Shown here piece by piece: positions 34,155-43,797 of a stretch of DNA of 64,000 nt. How positions within the stretch are numbered: position 1 is the stretch's first letter; each line of letters starts with the position of its first letter. A program made the position numbers and the translations under genes. Origin of the DNA: Brevibacterium album DSM 18261 (GTDB lineage Bacteria > Actinomycetota > Actinomycetes > Actinomycetales > Brevibacteriaceae); assembly GCF_000426445.1 (NCBI RefSeq), contig NZ_AUFJ01000016.1, forward strand, positions 1 through 64,000. Direction: 5' to 3'. The notes under the pieces were generated by a model. The model saw only the letters and a program-made list of their open reading frames with translations, was not told the DNA's origin and made no database searches.

Positions 34155-35840
34155 TCAGCTCTCCAGGGCCGAGGCGCGGTGGAGGCCTCCCACCATGGTT
34201 CCCGAGACCCGGATCTCGGGGAGTCCATGGGGGTCCGTGTCGAGCGGATCCGCGTCGAGGATCGCGGCGTCCGCCCATTTCCCGGGCTCCAGCGAACCGA
34301 TCTCGCCGTCCCGGTGGAGGAGGACCGCAGGTCCCAGTGTGACTGCGCGGAGCGCCTGCTCCGGGGTGAGGCGCTCGGTCCCGCCGAGGACGCGGCCGGA
34401 GGGGGTCTCCCGGGTGACGGCGTGCTTCATGGACGAGAGCGGTCCCAGGGGAGTGACGGGGGTGTCGCTGTGCAGGGCGACGGGCACGCCTGCGGCCAGC
34501 GCGGTCGCCGCGGCATTCATCCGGCGAGCCCGGTCGGGCCCCACCGTCAGCTCGACGTGCTGATCGCCCCATGCCCAGATGTGGTTGGCGAAGATGTTCG
34601 CCCCCATGCCCAGAGCCGCCATGCGCCGGTACTGGTCCGGGGTGGTCATCTGCGAGTGGGTGACGGTGTGCCGGTGATCCCAGCGGGGCGCCCTGCGCAG
34701 CACCCGCTCCAATGCGCTGATGAAGACCTCGGAGGCCTCGTCTCCGTTGCAGTGCGTGTGCACCAGCAGGCCCTGCCGGTGGTAGGCGAGGAGCGCCTCC
34801 TCGAACTCCTCGGGTGACGTCGTCCACAGCCCGTTGGGCTCCCCGCCGAGATATCCCGGCTCACGGAGGCGGGCGGTGAAGCCCTGGATGGAGCCGTCGA
34901 GCATGAGCTTGACGTTCCCGAACCGCAGCCACGGGTCCGAGGCGCTCGTGCGCAGTTCGGCAAGCTGTGCGGCGGCCTCCGCGGGGGCGGGGCCGCCGAA
35001 TCCCGCCCCGAAGTGGAAGACGTCGAGCCGGACGCCCAGGTCCGGCCCCGCCTCGTCGAGGTAGGCCCGGCGGCGCTCCGGGTCGAGAACTGCGCGGGAG
35101 CCGAGGTCGGTCACGGTCGTGGTGCCCGTGTTCACCGCGTCCTGGGCGAGTCCGCGCAGGGAGGCGGGGTCCGGGGCGAGACCGCCTCCGCCGGTGAGCG
35201 GTGAGACGAGTGCCATCGCGGCGAACTCGCGCAGCTCGCCCGTCGGCCGGCCCGAGCTGTCCCTGACGACGCCCTCCACCGTGGTGGAGGAGTCGATGCC
35301 GCAGCGGCGCAGGGCCTCGGAGTTGACCACCATGAGGTGCCCGTTGGCGTGCCTGACGCAGATCGGTCGGGTGGTCGAGACCTCGTCGAGGTCGCGCGCC
35401 TCGACGGTGTCCGGATAGTAGATCGGGTCGAGGCCCCAGGCGACCAGTGTCCGGTCCGGATCATCGAGCGCCGCCTCCGCCCCGCGCAGCCGGGTCAGCA
35501 CCTCGGGCACGCTCGCGCATCCCGTCCAGAGCCTGCCGTCGGGGGAGCGCCGGTCGAAGCGGCCCAGGTACGTCATCCGCCACATGCCGCCGGAGCCGGC
35601 ATGGCTGTGCGCCTCGACGAAGCCCGGCACCAGCACCTTCTCCGCGTACCGTTCGTCCACCACGTGGTCGCCGTATCCGCGCAGCTCCTCCACCGTGCCC
35701 ACCGCCAGCACCCGGCCGTCCCGCACCGCCAGGGCCTCGGCGGTGGGCACGGCCGGGTCCAGCGTGCGGATGAGCCGCGCGGGATAGATCGCGATGCGGG
35801 CCTCGGGCGGGTCAGCCGGGGTGCACATGAGAGTGCTCAT
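34155..35840 (-). CDS. YtcJ-like metal-dependent amidohydrolase
   Basis: A 561-aa amidohydrolase of family 3. Metal and catalytic residues are visible: the HxH motif in VPGFVEAHSHAGSG, a Lys that could be carbamylated in NVKLMLDGSIQG, His in LLVHTHCNGDEA, His in HTVTHSQM and Asp in VALHSDTPVTPLG. It likely hydrolyses an amide, carbamate or formamide bond; the substrate is unknown. The start at 35840 follows the solute-binding protein stop by 8 nt. It is the last gene of the minus operon with acyl-CoA synthetase, TetR and solute-binding protein, so it may release the acid that feeds the pathway. No signal peptide is seen. Confidence 0.85.
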   Translation of the reverse strand: MSTLMCTPADPPEARIAIYPARLIRTLDPAVPTAEALAVRDGRVLAVGTVEELRGYGDHVVDERYAEKVLVPGFVEAHSHAGSGGMWRMTYLGRFDRRSPDGRLWTGCASVPEVLTRLRGAEAALDDPDRTLVAWGLDPIYYPDTVEARDLDEVSTTRPICVRHANGHLMVVNSEALRRCGIDSSTTVEGVVRDSSGRPTGELREFAAMALVSPLTGGGGLAPDPASLRGLAQDAVNTGTTTVTDLGSRAVLDPERRRAYLDEAGPDLGVRLDVFHFGAGFGGPAPAEAAAQLAELRTSASDPWLRFGNVKLMLDGSIQGFTARLREPGYLGGEPNGLWTTSPEEFEEALLAYHRQGLLVHTHCNGDEASEVFISALERVLRRAPRWDHRHTVTHSQMTTPDQYRRMAALGMGANIFANHIWAWGDQHVELTVGPDRARRMNAAATALAAGVPVALHSDTPVTPLGPLSSMKHAVTRETPSGRVLGGTERLTPEQALRAVTLGPAVLLHRDGEIGSLEPGKWADAAILDADPLDTDPHGLPEIRVSGTMVGGLHRASALES

Positions 35841-35848
35841 CCGGGCGC

Positions 35849-37171
35849 TCACGCGGGCCGGTGCTCGAGCATGACCCGCTCGAACAGGACGTCCGACAGC
35901 GGCGTGTAGTCGGTCTCCGGGTCGTACCATTCGTGGAACTCGGCGAAGCCTCCCCGATCCGTGTATCCCAGCTCCTCGAGCTGCTCCGACCAGAAGGCGG
36001 CGGACTCGTCGACCCGCGTCCGCACGTCCTCGCCCAGGGTGCCGGAGTCCGCGACCTCCTGCATCCGCTCCTCGTTCGCCTCGGCGATCCGGGTCTGGAG
36101 CTCCTCCGACAGCGGCTCGACGCCCACCCCGCGCTCCCCGGCCTCTGCGATCGCCGTCGCCTGGGAGCCGATCGAGGTCTCCATGCCTCCCTGGAACGCG
36201 GCGTGGAAGGAGTCGAACAGGATCTGCCGGTAGGCCAGCGGCAGGCTCTCGACGCCCGTGCCCTGCAGGATCGCGCCGGAGACGCGGGGGAACTGCGTCG
36301 TGGTGGGATAGCCCAGGTTCTGTGCGACCTCGAAGAAGCCTCCCTGCGAGACGTCGGAGAGCACCGCGAGCGTGCAGTCCACCGTCCCGCGCTGGAGCGC
36401 CTCGTAGGCCTCGACGCCCGCGATCGAGACCGGTGCGGACCCCAGCTCGCCCACCAGCTCGTTCTGGGGCTGGGAGCCCACGCGGACCTGCAGTCCGCGC
36501 CAGTCCTCGACCTCCGTCGCGGGCTCCGTGCACACGGAGTGGTAGGCGCTCGTGGCCGAGACCGGGGTGAACGGCGTGAGTCCCAGCTCCTCGTACTCCG
36601 CGAGCACCTCCGGCGACTGCCAGGCCAGGTCCGCGGCCAGCAGGTTCGCGAGCAGGTCCCCCTCGAACGGGGAGGCCGCCTGCCCCGCGAGCAGATCGTT
36701 GACCGCGTTGACCGCCGGGAACCGGTCGGGCTCGTAGGTGGGCAGCGTGAACGCCATGTCCACGCGGCCGTCCGCGAGCGCGTCGTGGAGCTCCGCATAC
36801 GGGGCGATCGACTGGTTGAACGCGAGCTCCACCGTGAGCTTCCCGCCGGAGGCCTCCTCGACAGCCTCCTTGTAGCGCACCCCCATGGGCGCCTGCGGCG
36901 AGTCCAGCGAGGTCGCCGGGATCTGATAGGTCACGGTCGCCGGTTCGAGGTCGGTGAGAGCCTCCTCGACAGCCGCGGCGTCGGCACCGTACTCGTAGCC
37001 GTTCCCTCCGGCACCGCCGCCCGCCCCGCCGGATCCGGCAGAGCCCGCGCACGCGCTGAGCACCAGCGCTCCCGCCGCTCCCGCGCTCAGCACCGCGGTC
37101 CTCACCCCGCGCGCCCTCGCCGGCCCGCTCTTCGTCATCCCTGCCCTCGTCATCCCTGCCCCCGTCGTCAT
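35849..37171 (-). CDS. TRAP-type (DctP-like) solute-binding lipoprotein
   Basis: A 440-aa exported lipoprotein. After a basic N-terminus and hydrophobic stretch the lipobox LSAC puts the lipidated Cys near residue 41, followed by a Gly-rich linker. The mature part resembles DctP proteins: IAPYAELHDALADGRVDMAFT, then PVSIAGVEAYEALQRGTVDC, and helix-rich ends such as QLEELGYTDRGGF. Such proteins bind organic acids for TRAP transporters, but no DctQ/DctM membrane subunits are present here. A close paralog lies at 50796. The start at 37171 overlaps the tetR stop (ATGA) with a GAGGGA site; two later in-frame ATGs come from a 15-bp tandem duplication. Confidence 0.85.
   Translation of the reverse strand: MTTGAGMTRAGMTKSGPARARGVRTAVLSAGAAGALVLSACAGSAGSGGAGGGAGGNGYEYGADAAAVEEALTDLEPATVTYQIPATSLDSPQAPMGVRYKEAVEEASGGKLTVELAFNQSIAPYAELHDALADGRVDMAFTLPTYEPDRFPAVNAVNDLLAGQAASPFEGDLLANLLAADLAWQSPEVLAEYEELGLTPFTPVSATSAYHSVCTEPATEVEDWRGLQVRVGSQPQNELVGELGSAPVSIAGVEAYEALQRGTVDCTLAVLSDVSQGGFFEVAQNLGYPTTTQFPRVSGAILQGTGVESLPLAYRQILFDSFHAAFQGGMETSIGSQATAIAEAGERGVGVEPLSEELQTRIAEANEERMQEVADSGTLGEDVRTRVDESAAFWSEQLEELGYTDRGGFAEFHEWYDPETDYTPLSDVLFERVMLEHRPA
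37132..37161 (-). repeat. 15-bp tandem duplication at the solute-binding protein start
   Basis: TCGTCATCCCTGCCC (plus-strand reading) occurs twice head to tail, at 37132-37146 and 37147-37161. Each copy holds an in-frame ATG on the minus strand and encodes one AGMT-type unit ahead of the signal peptide. Confidence 0.9.
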
Positions 37172-37863
37172 GATGTTCCCTCGCCGTCATCCGCCGCTGC
37201 GTCCGGCCCTGCACCCGCCGCTGCGTCCGGCCCTGCTTCCAGCCCCAGCGCCCGCAGCCACAGCTCGGTGAGCTCCCCGGCGAACCGCACCGCCCCGTCC
37301 TCCCCGTCGTACCGCTCATCGCCGGGGTGGACGTACACGTAGTAGCAGTGGCGGCTCACCATGAGCCCCAACGAGCGTGCGGTGAAGTCCGGATCGACGG
37401 ACTCCGGCACGCGCCCGTCGGCCTGCAGCGCCCTGATCGTCTCCGCGTTCCGGCTGAAGAAGGCCTCTCCGCGCCGCAGCCTGTTCTGCTCGATCCGCTC
37501 GTCGTAGTGCCTGGCCTCCTCGAGGATCTTGTTGAGCCCGCGGTTGGCCCGGAACGCGCGGACGTACTCGAGGTTCCCGGCCCGGATCCGCTCGACCGGA
37601 TCGCCCTCCTCGACCGGCCGCGAGTGCGCCGGGACCACGGACTGCGCATAGGCATCCTCGATGAGCGCGGCCAGCAGCTCCTCCCGGTTGGTGAAGTAGG
37701 TGTAGAGGGTGCCCGAGGCGACGCCCGCCTCCTCCGTGACCTCGCCCAGGGTGGTGCCCAGGAAGCCCCGTCGCTCGAACACCCGCTGCGCCGCGCGGAT
37801 CAGCCGCGTGCGCGTGCGCATCCCCTTGGCGCCCAGCTCCTCCGGGTCCTTGCGCGCCCTCAT
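37168..37863 (-). CDS. TetR-family transcriptional regulator
   Basis: A 231-aa repressor. The N-terminal helix-turn-helix is complete: RLIRAAQRVFERRGFLGTT, then EVTEEAGVASGTLYTYFTNR, typical of TetR proteins controlling acyl-CoA metabolism. The ligand domain follows (ARHYDERIEQNRLRRGEAFF), and the last 20 residues are Ala/Asp/Gly-rich with a near-duplicated AGPDAAA unit. Its ATG at 37863 overlaps the acyl-CoA synthetase stop and its stop overlaps the solute-binding protein start. I infer that it controls both divergent operons through the palindrome at 39489-39498, with an acyl-CoA of the pathway as inducer. Confidence 0.9.
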   Translation of the reverse strand: MRARKDPEELGAKGMRTRTRLIRAAQRVFERRGFLGTTLGEVTEEAGVASGTLYTYFTNREELLAALIEDAYAQSVVPAHSRPVEEGDPVERIRAGNLEYVRAFRANRGLNKILEEARHYDERIEQNRLRRGEAFFSRNAETIRALQADGRVPESVDPDFTARSLGLMVSRHCYYVYVHPGDERYDGEDGAVRFAGELTELWLRALGLEAGPDAAAGAGPDAAADDGEGTS

Positions 37864-39434
37864 GTGCCCACCGGTGCCACAGGCTGCCCTGTGTCCTTCC
37901 GCTCCGCGCCGAGCCCGCTCAGGGCCCGCTTGAGGATCTTGCCGGAGGGCCCCTTGGGCAGCTCCTCGACGAACTCGACGATCCGCGGGATCTTGTAGGC
38001 GGCCAGGGCCTCCCGGGCGGCCCGTTCCACGGCCTCTGCGGTCAGCGCCGCACCGGCGTCGTCCGCCGTCCGCGTGAGCACGGCGGTGACCTGCTGGCCG
38101 TACTTCTCGTCCGGGGTGCCCACGACGGCGGCCTCGCGCACGCCGGGGATCTCGTAGAGCACCTCCTCGACCTCGCGCGGATAGACGTTGTAGCCGCCGT
38201 GGATGATGAGGTCCTTGAGGCGGTCCACGATGAACAGGTAGCCGTCGGAGTCCATCCTGCCCAGATCGCCCGTGCGGAACCAGCCGTCCGGGCTCAGCAC
38301 CTCCGCGGTGGCCTCCGGCCGGTTCCAGTAGCCCTTCATGACGACGGGACCGCGGATGCACACTTCGCCCACCTCGCCGGCGGGCACGGGGGAGCCGTCG
38401 AGTCCGATCACCCTCACCTCCTGCTCGCCCACGGGACGGCCCACGCTGCCGACCTTGCGCTCGCCGTCGATGGGGTTGAAGGTGCCCAGCGCCGTCGTCT
38501 CGGTGAGGCCGTAGCCCTCCACGACGGGGGCGGAGAAGCGCTCCTCGAACCGCCGGACCACCTCGCCGGCGATCGCCGCGCCCCCTGAGCTCACCGCCCG
38601 CAGCGCCGGTGCCGTGCCCTCGGAGGCTCCCGCGAGCACCGACATCCACATCGTGGGCACGCCGGAGATCATGGAGATCCCGTCCAGCTCCAGGGCGCGC
38701 ACGAACTCCTGCGGGTCCCAGCGGGGGAAGAGCGTGACGGGCTGGCCCATCGAGAGCGCGGGGAGGACGACGGCGGCCAGCCCGAACACGTGGAACAGCG
38801 GCAGGCCCGTGGCCCAGCGCTCGTCCTCGGTCGCCTGCACGAGGCCCCTGACGGTGCGCGCGGCGGTCGTGAGGTTGCCCAGGGTCAGCATGGCCCCCTT
38901 GGGGCGGCCCGTGGTGCCCGAGGTGTAGAGCAGTGCGGAGACGTCGTCCGGCGCGCGCTCAGTGATGTCGAAGGAAGCCGGGTCCGCGGCGCAGGCGGGA
39001 GCACCGGCCGCGATGAGCGGGACGGTCCGGAAGCCGATGCCCGCCTCGGCGGCGGCACGCTCTCCGGCGGTCGCGACGGCCGGATGCGCCACCACCTGCC
39101 GGGCTCCGGAGTCCTCGATGAGGTAGGCGAGCTCGCGCACCGTGGACAGCGGGTTCACCGCCACCACGATGAGGCCGGCGGCATCCGCGCCGAGGAACTC
39201 CGCGAGGAACTCGGGGCACGTGGGCGCGATGAGGACGATCCGCTCGCCCGGGGACAGGCCGGCGGCGCGGAACCGGTCGCGGGCCTGTCCCACCCGGGCG
39301 AGCAGGGCGGCCCATGTCACCTCCACCCGGGCCTCTCCCGGCGGGGTCCGGAGCGCGACGCCCCCCGGTCTCTCCGCGGCCCAGGGGAGCAGGAGGGAGG
39401 TGAGCGAAGCGGGGGCGGTCGCGGTGGGTGCCAT
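37860..39434 (-). CDS. Acyl-CoA synthetase (AMP-forming)
   Basis: A 524-aa adenylate-forming ligase that activates a carboxylic acid with ATP and CoA. Motifs: the phosphate loop LLYTSGTTGRPKGAMLTLGN, EGYGLTETTALGTF, the hinge region GYLFIVDRLKDLIIHGGYNV, and the C-terminal catalytic Lys in PKGPSGKILKRAL. It resembles 4-coumarate and medium-chain fatty acid CoA ligases; the acid is unknown. The start at 39434 has a GAAGGAG site at good spacing, so 19 upstream codons are not used. First gene of the minus operon, divergent from the SDR operon. Confidence 0.9.
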   Translation of the reverse strand: MAPTATAPASLTSLLLPWAAERPGGVALRTPPGEARVEVTWAALLARVGQARDRFRAAGLSPGERIVLIAPTCPEFLAEFLGADAAGLIVVAVNPLSTVRELAYLIEDSGARQVVAHPAVATAGERAAAEAGIGFRTVPLIAAGAPACAADPASFDITERAPDDVSALLYTSGTTGRPKGAMLTLGNLTTAARTVRGLVQATEDERWATGLPLFHVFGLAAVVLPALSMGQPVTLFPRWDPQEFVRALELDGISMISGVPTMWMSVLAGASEGTAPALRAVSSGGAAIAGEVVRRFEERFSAPVVEGYGLTETTALGTFNPIDGERKVGSVGRPVGEQEVRVIGLDGSPVPAGEVGEVCIRGPVVMKGYWNRPEATAEVLSPDGWFRTGDLGRMDSDGYLFIVDRLKDLIIHGGYNVYPREVEEVLYEIPGVREAAVVGTPDEKYGQQVTAVLTRTADDAGAALTAEAVERAAREALAAYKIPRIVEFVEELPKGPSGKILKRALSGLGAERKDTGQPVAPVGT

Positions 39435-39481
39435 GATGCTCCTTCGAATCACGGTGAGTGAGTGCCGATCTCCTGAACGAA

Positions 39482-39501
39482 CGCTTAGCAAGCGCTTGAA
39501 A
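39482..39501. promoter_or_regulatory. Candidate TetR operator between divergent operons
   Basis: Two overlapping palindromes: CGCTT-AGC-AAGCG at 39482-39494 and the perfect 10-mer CAAGCGCTTG at 39489-39498. The second fits 13 of 14 positions of a pattern I recall for the TetR-family regulator KstR2 (AnCAAGnnCTTGnT). It overlaps the -35 of the plus-strand promoter, as expected for a repressor site. Confidence 0.6.
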
Positions 39502-39524
39502 TCGAGACCGTCCTCAACTATAGA
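39496..39524 (+). promoter_or_regulatory. Near-consensus promoter of the plus-strand catabolic operon
   Basis: TTGAAA (39496-39501) and TATAGA (39519-39524) are separated by exactly 17 nt, the optimal sigma-70-type layout and one of the best promoters in the window. The leader to the SDR ATG at 39575 is about 44 nt and carries a GAAGGAGGAG site. Confidence 0.65.
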
Positions 39525-39574
39525 TAGAGGTGTCCCCGCTCACAAGGAAGTGGGCGGCAGTGAGAAGGAGGAGC

Positions 39575-40409
39575 ATGGACGCCACCGGAAGAAGGGCCGT
39601 CGTCACGGGCGCTGCGGGCGGGATCGGCGCCGCGCTCGCCTCCGCGCTCACGGAGCGGGGAGCCTCGGTCCTCCTCGCGGACCTCGATCCGGAGGTTGCC
39701 CGCACCGCCGCGGCGCTCGGGCAGCACCACTGGACGGGGGACGTCTCCAGCGCGGACGGAGTCGAGGCCCTCCTCGCGACCGCACGCGAGGCCCTGGGCG
39801 GCATCGACCTCTACTTCGCCAACGCAGGCATCACCGGGGCCAAGGGGATCGGCACGGAGGAGGACTGGGACCGGATCCTCGATGTCAACCTCCGAGCGCA
39901 CATCCGCGCCGCCGAGCGCCTCGTGCCGGAGTGGACCGCGAGGGGCGAGGGCTGCTTCGTCGCGACGGCCTCGGCCGCCGGCCTGCTCACCCAGATCGGC
40001 GCCGCGGGCTACTCCGTGACCAAGCACGCGGCCCTCGCCTTCGCCGAATGGCTCTCCGTGACCTACGGGGACCAGGGCGTGCAGGTGGCCGTGCTCGCAC
40101 CCATGGGCGTTAACACGAAGATCCTGTGGGGCGACGGGACGAAGGAGAAGACGGGGGAGGAGCGGCTCTCGCAGCAGGCCGTCGCGGAGGCCGGCCGCGT
40201 GCTGGAGCCGGCGGAGGTCGCCGAGGCCGTCATGGCCGCCGTGGAGTCCGGCACCTTCCTCGTGCTGCCCCACCCCGAGGTGCTCGACATGTACCGCATG
40301 AAGGGCTCCGACTACGACCGCTGGCTGCGCGGCATGCGCCGATACCAGGCGAAGCTGCGCGGCACAGGAGACGACACACAGCAGAACACGACACGAGGAG
40401 ATGGTGCAC

Positions 40410-40417
<8 letters not shown>
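39575..40417 (+). CDS. Short-chain dehydrogenase/reductase
   Basis: A 280-aa SDR oxidoreductase. The cofactor loop is [17 protein letters not shown], with an acidic residue (LLADLD) at the end of strand 2 that favours NAD(H), then YFANAGITG. The active site is Ser in ATASAAGLL and [14 protein letters not shown] (Tyr-x3-Lys). The C-terminus extends to [17 protein letters not shown]. Likely oxidises a hydroxy group on the pathway acid or its CoA ester. The ATG at 39575 follows a strong GAAGGAGGAG site; 15 upstream codons are not used. First gene of the plus operon. Confidence 0.85.
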
Positions 40418-41623
<1,206 letters not shown>

Positions 41624-41627
<4 letters not shown>

Positions 41628-42382
41628 GTGACACCCCCCGCACCGCGATCGTCACAGGAGGCGCCCGCGGGATCGGCGCGGCCATCGCCGAGCGCCTGGC
41701 CGCCGACGGCCACAGCGTCGCAGTCATCGACCTCCGCGAGGAGGACACGGCAGACGTCGTCGGCCGCATCCGGGCCGCCGGGGGCACCGCGCTGGGCGTG
41801 GGCGCGAACATCGCCGACGAGGAGCAGGCCAAGGCCGCCGTCGAGCGCGTCGCCGCGGAGCTGGGTGCGCCCACGATCCTCGTGAACAACGCCGGCATCA
41901 TCCGCGACAACATGCTCTTCAAGATGACGAAGGACGATTTCGAGTCCGTCCTGGGCGTGCACCTCACCGGCAACTTCTTCATGACCCAGGCGGTGCAGAG
42001 CCACATGGTCGAGGCGAAGTTCGGCCGCATCATCTCGCTGTCCTCGACCTCGGCGCTCGGCAACCGCGGCCAGACCAACTACTCGGCGGCGAAGGCCGGC
42101 ATCCAGGGCATGACGAAGACCTACGCCATCGAGCTCGGCAAGTTCGGCGTCACGGCCAATGCGATCGCACCCGGCTTCATCGAGACGGACATGACGAAGG
42201 CCACCGCGGAGCGGGTGGGCGTGCCGTTCGAGGACTTCATCAAGGGTGCGGTCTCGCAGATCCCCGTGGCCCGCTCCGGTCGTCCCGAGGACATCGCCCA
42301 CACCGCCTCGTTCCTCGCGAGCGAGGGGGCGGGCTTCGTCTCCGGCCAGGTCATCTACGTCGCCGGCGGCCCCAAGGCCTGA
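41624..42382 (+). CDS. FabG-type SDR, 3-oxoacyl reductase / 3-hydroxyacyl-CoA dehydrogenase
   Basis: A 252-aa SDR of the FabG type. The cofactor loop is [16 protein letters not shown], then [15 protein letters not shown], active-site Ser in [10 protein letters not shown] and [11 protein letters not shown] (Tyr-x3-Lys), and the C-terminal [10 protein letters not shown]. Asp in VIDLRE at the end of strand 2 suggests NAD preference, which fits oxidation of a 3-hydroxyacyl-CoA before thiolysis. The ATG overlaps the acyl-CoA dehydrogenase stop behind an AGGAAA site. 35 upstream codons belong to the previous gene. Confidence 0.88.
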
Positions 42383-42425
42383 GCCGGCCCTGAGTCCGGC
42401 TCAGGCCGGTGAGAAGGAGAGCATC

Positions 42426-43625
42426 ATGACCGAGGCAGTCATCGTCTCGACCGCGCGCACGCCGATCGGCAAGGCGTACCGCGGAGCATTCAACAACACC
42501 CAGTCGCAGGAGCTCGCCGGGCACGCCATCCGCCATGCGGTGGAGCGGGCCGGCGTCGACCCGGCGGAGATCGAGGACGTCGTCCTCGGCGCTGCGATCC
42601 AGCAGGGCGCGCAGGGCGGCAATGTCGCGCGCCAGGCCGCGATGCGCGCGGGCCTGCCCACCTCCGTGGCAGGCATGTCCGTGGACCGCCAGTGCGCCTC
42701 GGGCCTCATGGCGATCGCGACGGCGGCCAAGCAGATCGTCCACGACGGCATGAAGGTGGCCGTGGGCGGCGGCGTCGAGTCGATCTCGCTGTGCCAGAAC
42801 GACAAGCAGAACACCTTCCGCGCGAAGGACCCCTGGCTCGTCGAGAACCTGCCCGAGCTCTACCTGCCCATGCTGCACACCGCGGAGGTCGTGGCCGAGC
42901 GCTACGGCGTCTCCCGCGAGGCGCAGGACGAGTACTCGCTCGAATCGCAGCGCCGGACGGCGGCCGCCCAGGAGGCCGGCCGCTTCGACGCCGAGATCGT
43001 GCCGCTCACCACGACGAAGATCGTCGTGGACAAGGCGACGGGCGAGACGAGCGAGGTCGAGGTCACGCTCGAGCAGGACGAGGGCAACCGGCCCTCCACC
43101 ACGCTCGAGGGCCTGCAGTCGCTGAACCCGGTGCTCGAACCCGGCGTCGCCTCCGCGGCACCGACCGTCACGGCGGGCAACGCCTCGCAGCTCTCCGACG
43201 GCGCCTCGGCGTCCGTGCTCATGAGCGCGGACGAGGCCTCGAAGCGGGGACTCGAGCCGCTGGGCATCTACCGGGGCATGGCGGTGGCCGGCAATGCGCC
43301 GGAGGAGATGGGCATCGGTCCGATCTACGCGATCCCGCGCCTGCTCGAGCGGCACGGGCTCACGGTCGACGACATCGGCCTGTGGGAGCTCAACGAGGCC
43401 TTCGCGGTCCAGGCGCTCTACTGCCGCGACCACCTGGGCATCGATCCCGAGCGGTACAACGTGGACGGCGGCGGCATCTCCGTGGGCCATCCCTACGGCA
43501 TGACGGGCGCCCGCCTCGTGGGCCACGCGCTGCTCGAGGGCAAGCGCCGCGGCGTCAAGCACGTGGTCGTCACGATGTGCGTGGGCGGCGGCATGGGTGC
43601 GGCCGGCCTCTTCGAAGTGGTCTGA
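42426..43625 (+). CDS. Acetyl-CoA acyltransferase (thiolase II)
   Basis: A 399-aa thiolase that cleaves 3-ketoacyl-CoA with CoA. The nucleophile Cys is in VDRQCASGLMAIA (about residue 91), the catalytic His in VGHPYGMTGARLVGH, and the second Cys in MCVGGGMGAAGLFE, all intact. Length is standard. The ATG at 42426 has a GAAGGAGA site; 60 in-frame codons upstream are inside the SDR gene. A set of strong hairpins follows the stop. Confidence 0.93.
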   Translation: MTEAVIVSTARTPIGKAYRGAFNNTQSQELAGHAIRHAVERAGVDPAEIEDVVLGAAIQQGAQGGNVARQAAMRAGLPTSVAGMSVDRQCASGLMAIATAAKQIVHDGMKVAVGGGVESISLCQNDKQNTFRAKDPWLVENLPELYLPMLHTAEVVAERYGVSREAQDEYSLESQRRTAAAQEAGRFDAEIVPLTTTKIVVDKATGETSEVEVTLEQDEGNRPSTTLEGLQSLNPVLEPGVASAAPTVTAGNASQLSDGASASVLMSADEASKRGLEPLGIYRGMAVAGNAPEEMGIGPIYAIPRLLERHGLTVDDIGLWELNEAFAVQALYCRDHLGIDPERYNVDGGGISVGHPYGMTGARLVGHALLEGKRRGVKHVVVTMCVGGGMGAAGLFEVV

Positions 43626-43641
43626 GCACGACCCGCGGGAT

Positions 43642-43679
43642 CGGTGCGGCACCGGGAGAGCGCTCCCGGTGCCGCACCG
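43642..43679 (+). terminator. 17-bp perfect hairpin after the thiolase gene
   Basis: CGGTGCGGCACCGGGAG (43642-43658) is exactly complementary to CTCCCGGTGCCGCACCG (43663-43679) around the loop AGCG. No T-tract follows. It is either an actinobacterial terminator or an mRNA-stabilising element separating the thiolase from the downstream ligases. Confidence 0.65.
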
Positions 43680-43685
43680 GTGCCG

Positions 43686-43752
43686 GGGAGCGCAGTCCGC
43701 CCGCCTCGGACGGCGCTCCCGCCATACCGCACGGGCGAAGGAACCCGTGCGG
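43686..43752 (+). repeat. Two further hairpins in the thiolase-ligase gap
   Basis: GGGAGCGCAGTCCG (43686-43699) pairs with CGGACGGCGCTCCC (43707-43720) with one mismatch. CCGCACGGG (43727-43735) pairs exactly with CCCGTGCGG (43744-43752). With the 17-bp hairpin before them they fill the gap up to the ribosome-binding site at about 43781-43790. Confidence 0.6.
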
Positions 43753-43797
43753 AAGCGATCCGGCGTCAGAGCCGATGCCGGAGGAAGGAGCACCCGC

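Noticed and set aside
34155..37319. A 1054-codon minus-strand frame covering both amidohydrolase and solute-binding protein regions
   Set aside because: The frame happens to stay open across the solute-binding gene, which is clearly encoded in another frame with signal peptide and stop; the amidohydrolase proper starts at 35840.
43626..43797. Extension of the acyl-CoA synthetase start to 43597
   Set aside because: The extra 67 codons would cross the thiolase end and the hairpins and show no conserved sequence; the ATG at 43798 has a strong ribosome-binding site.
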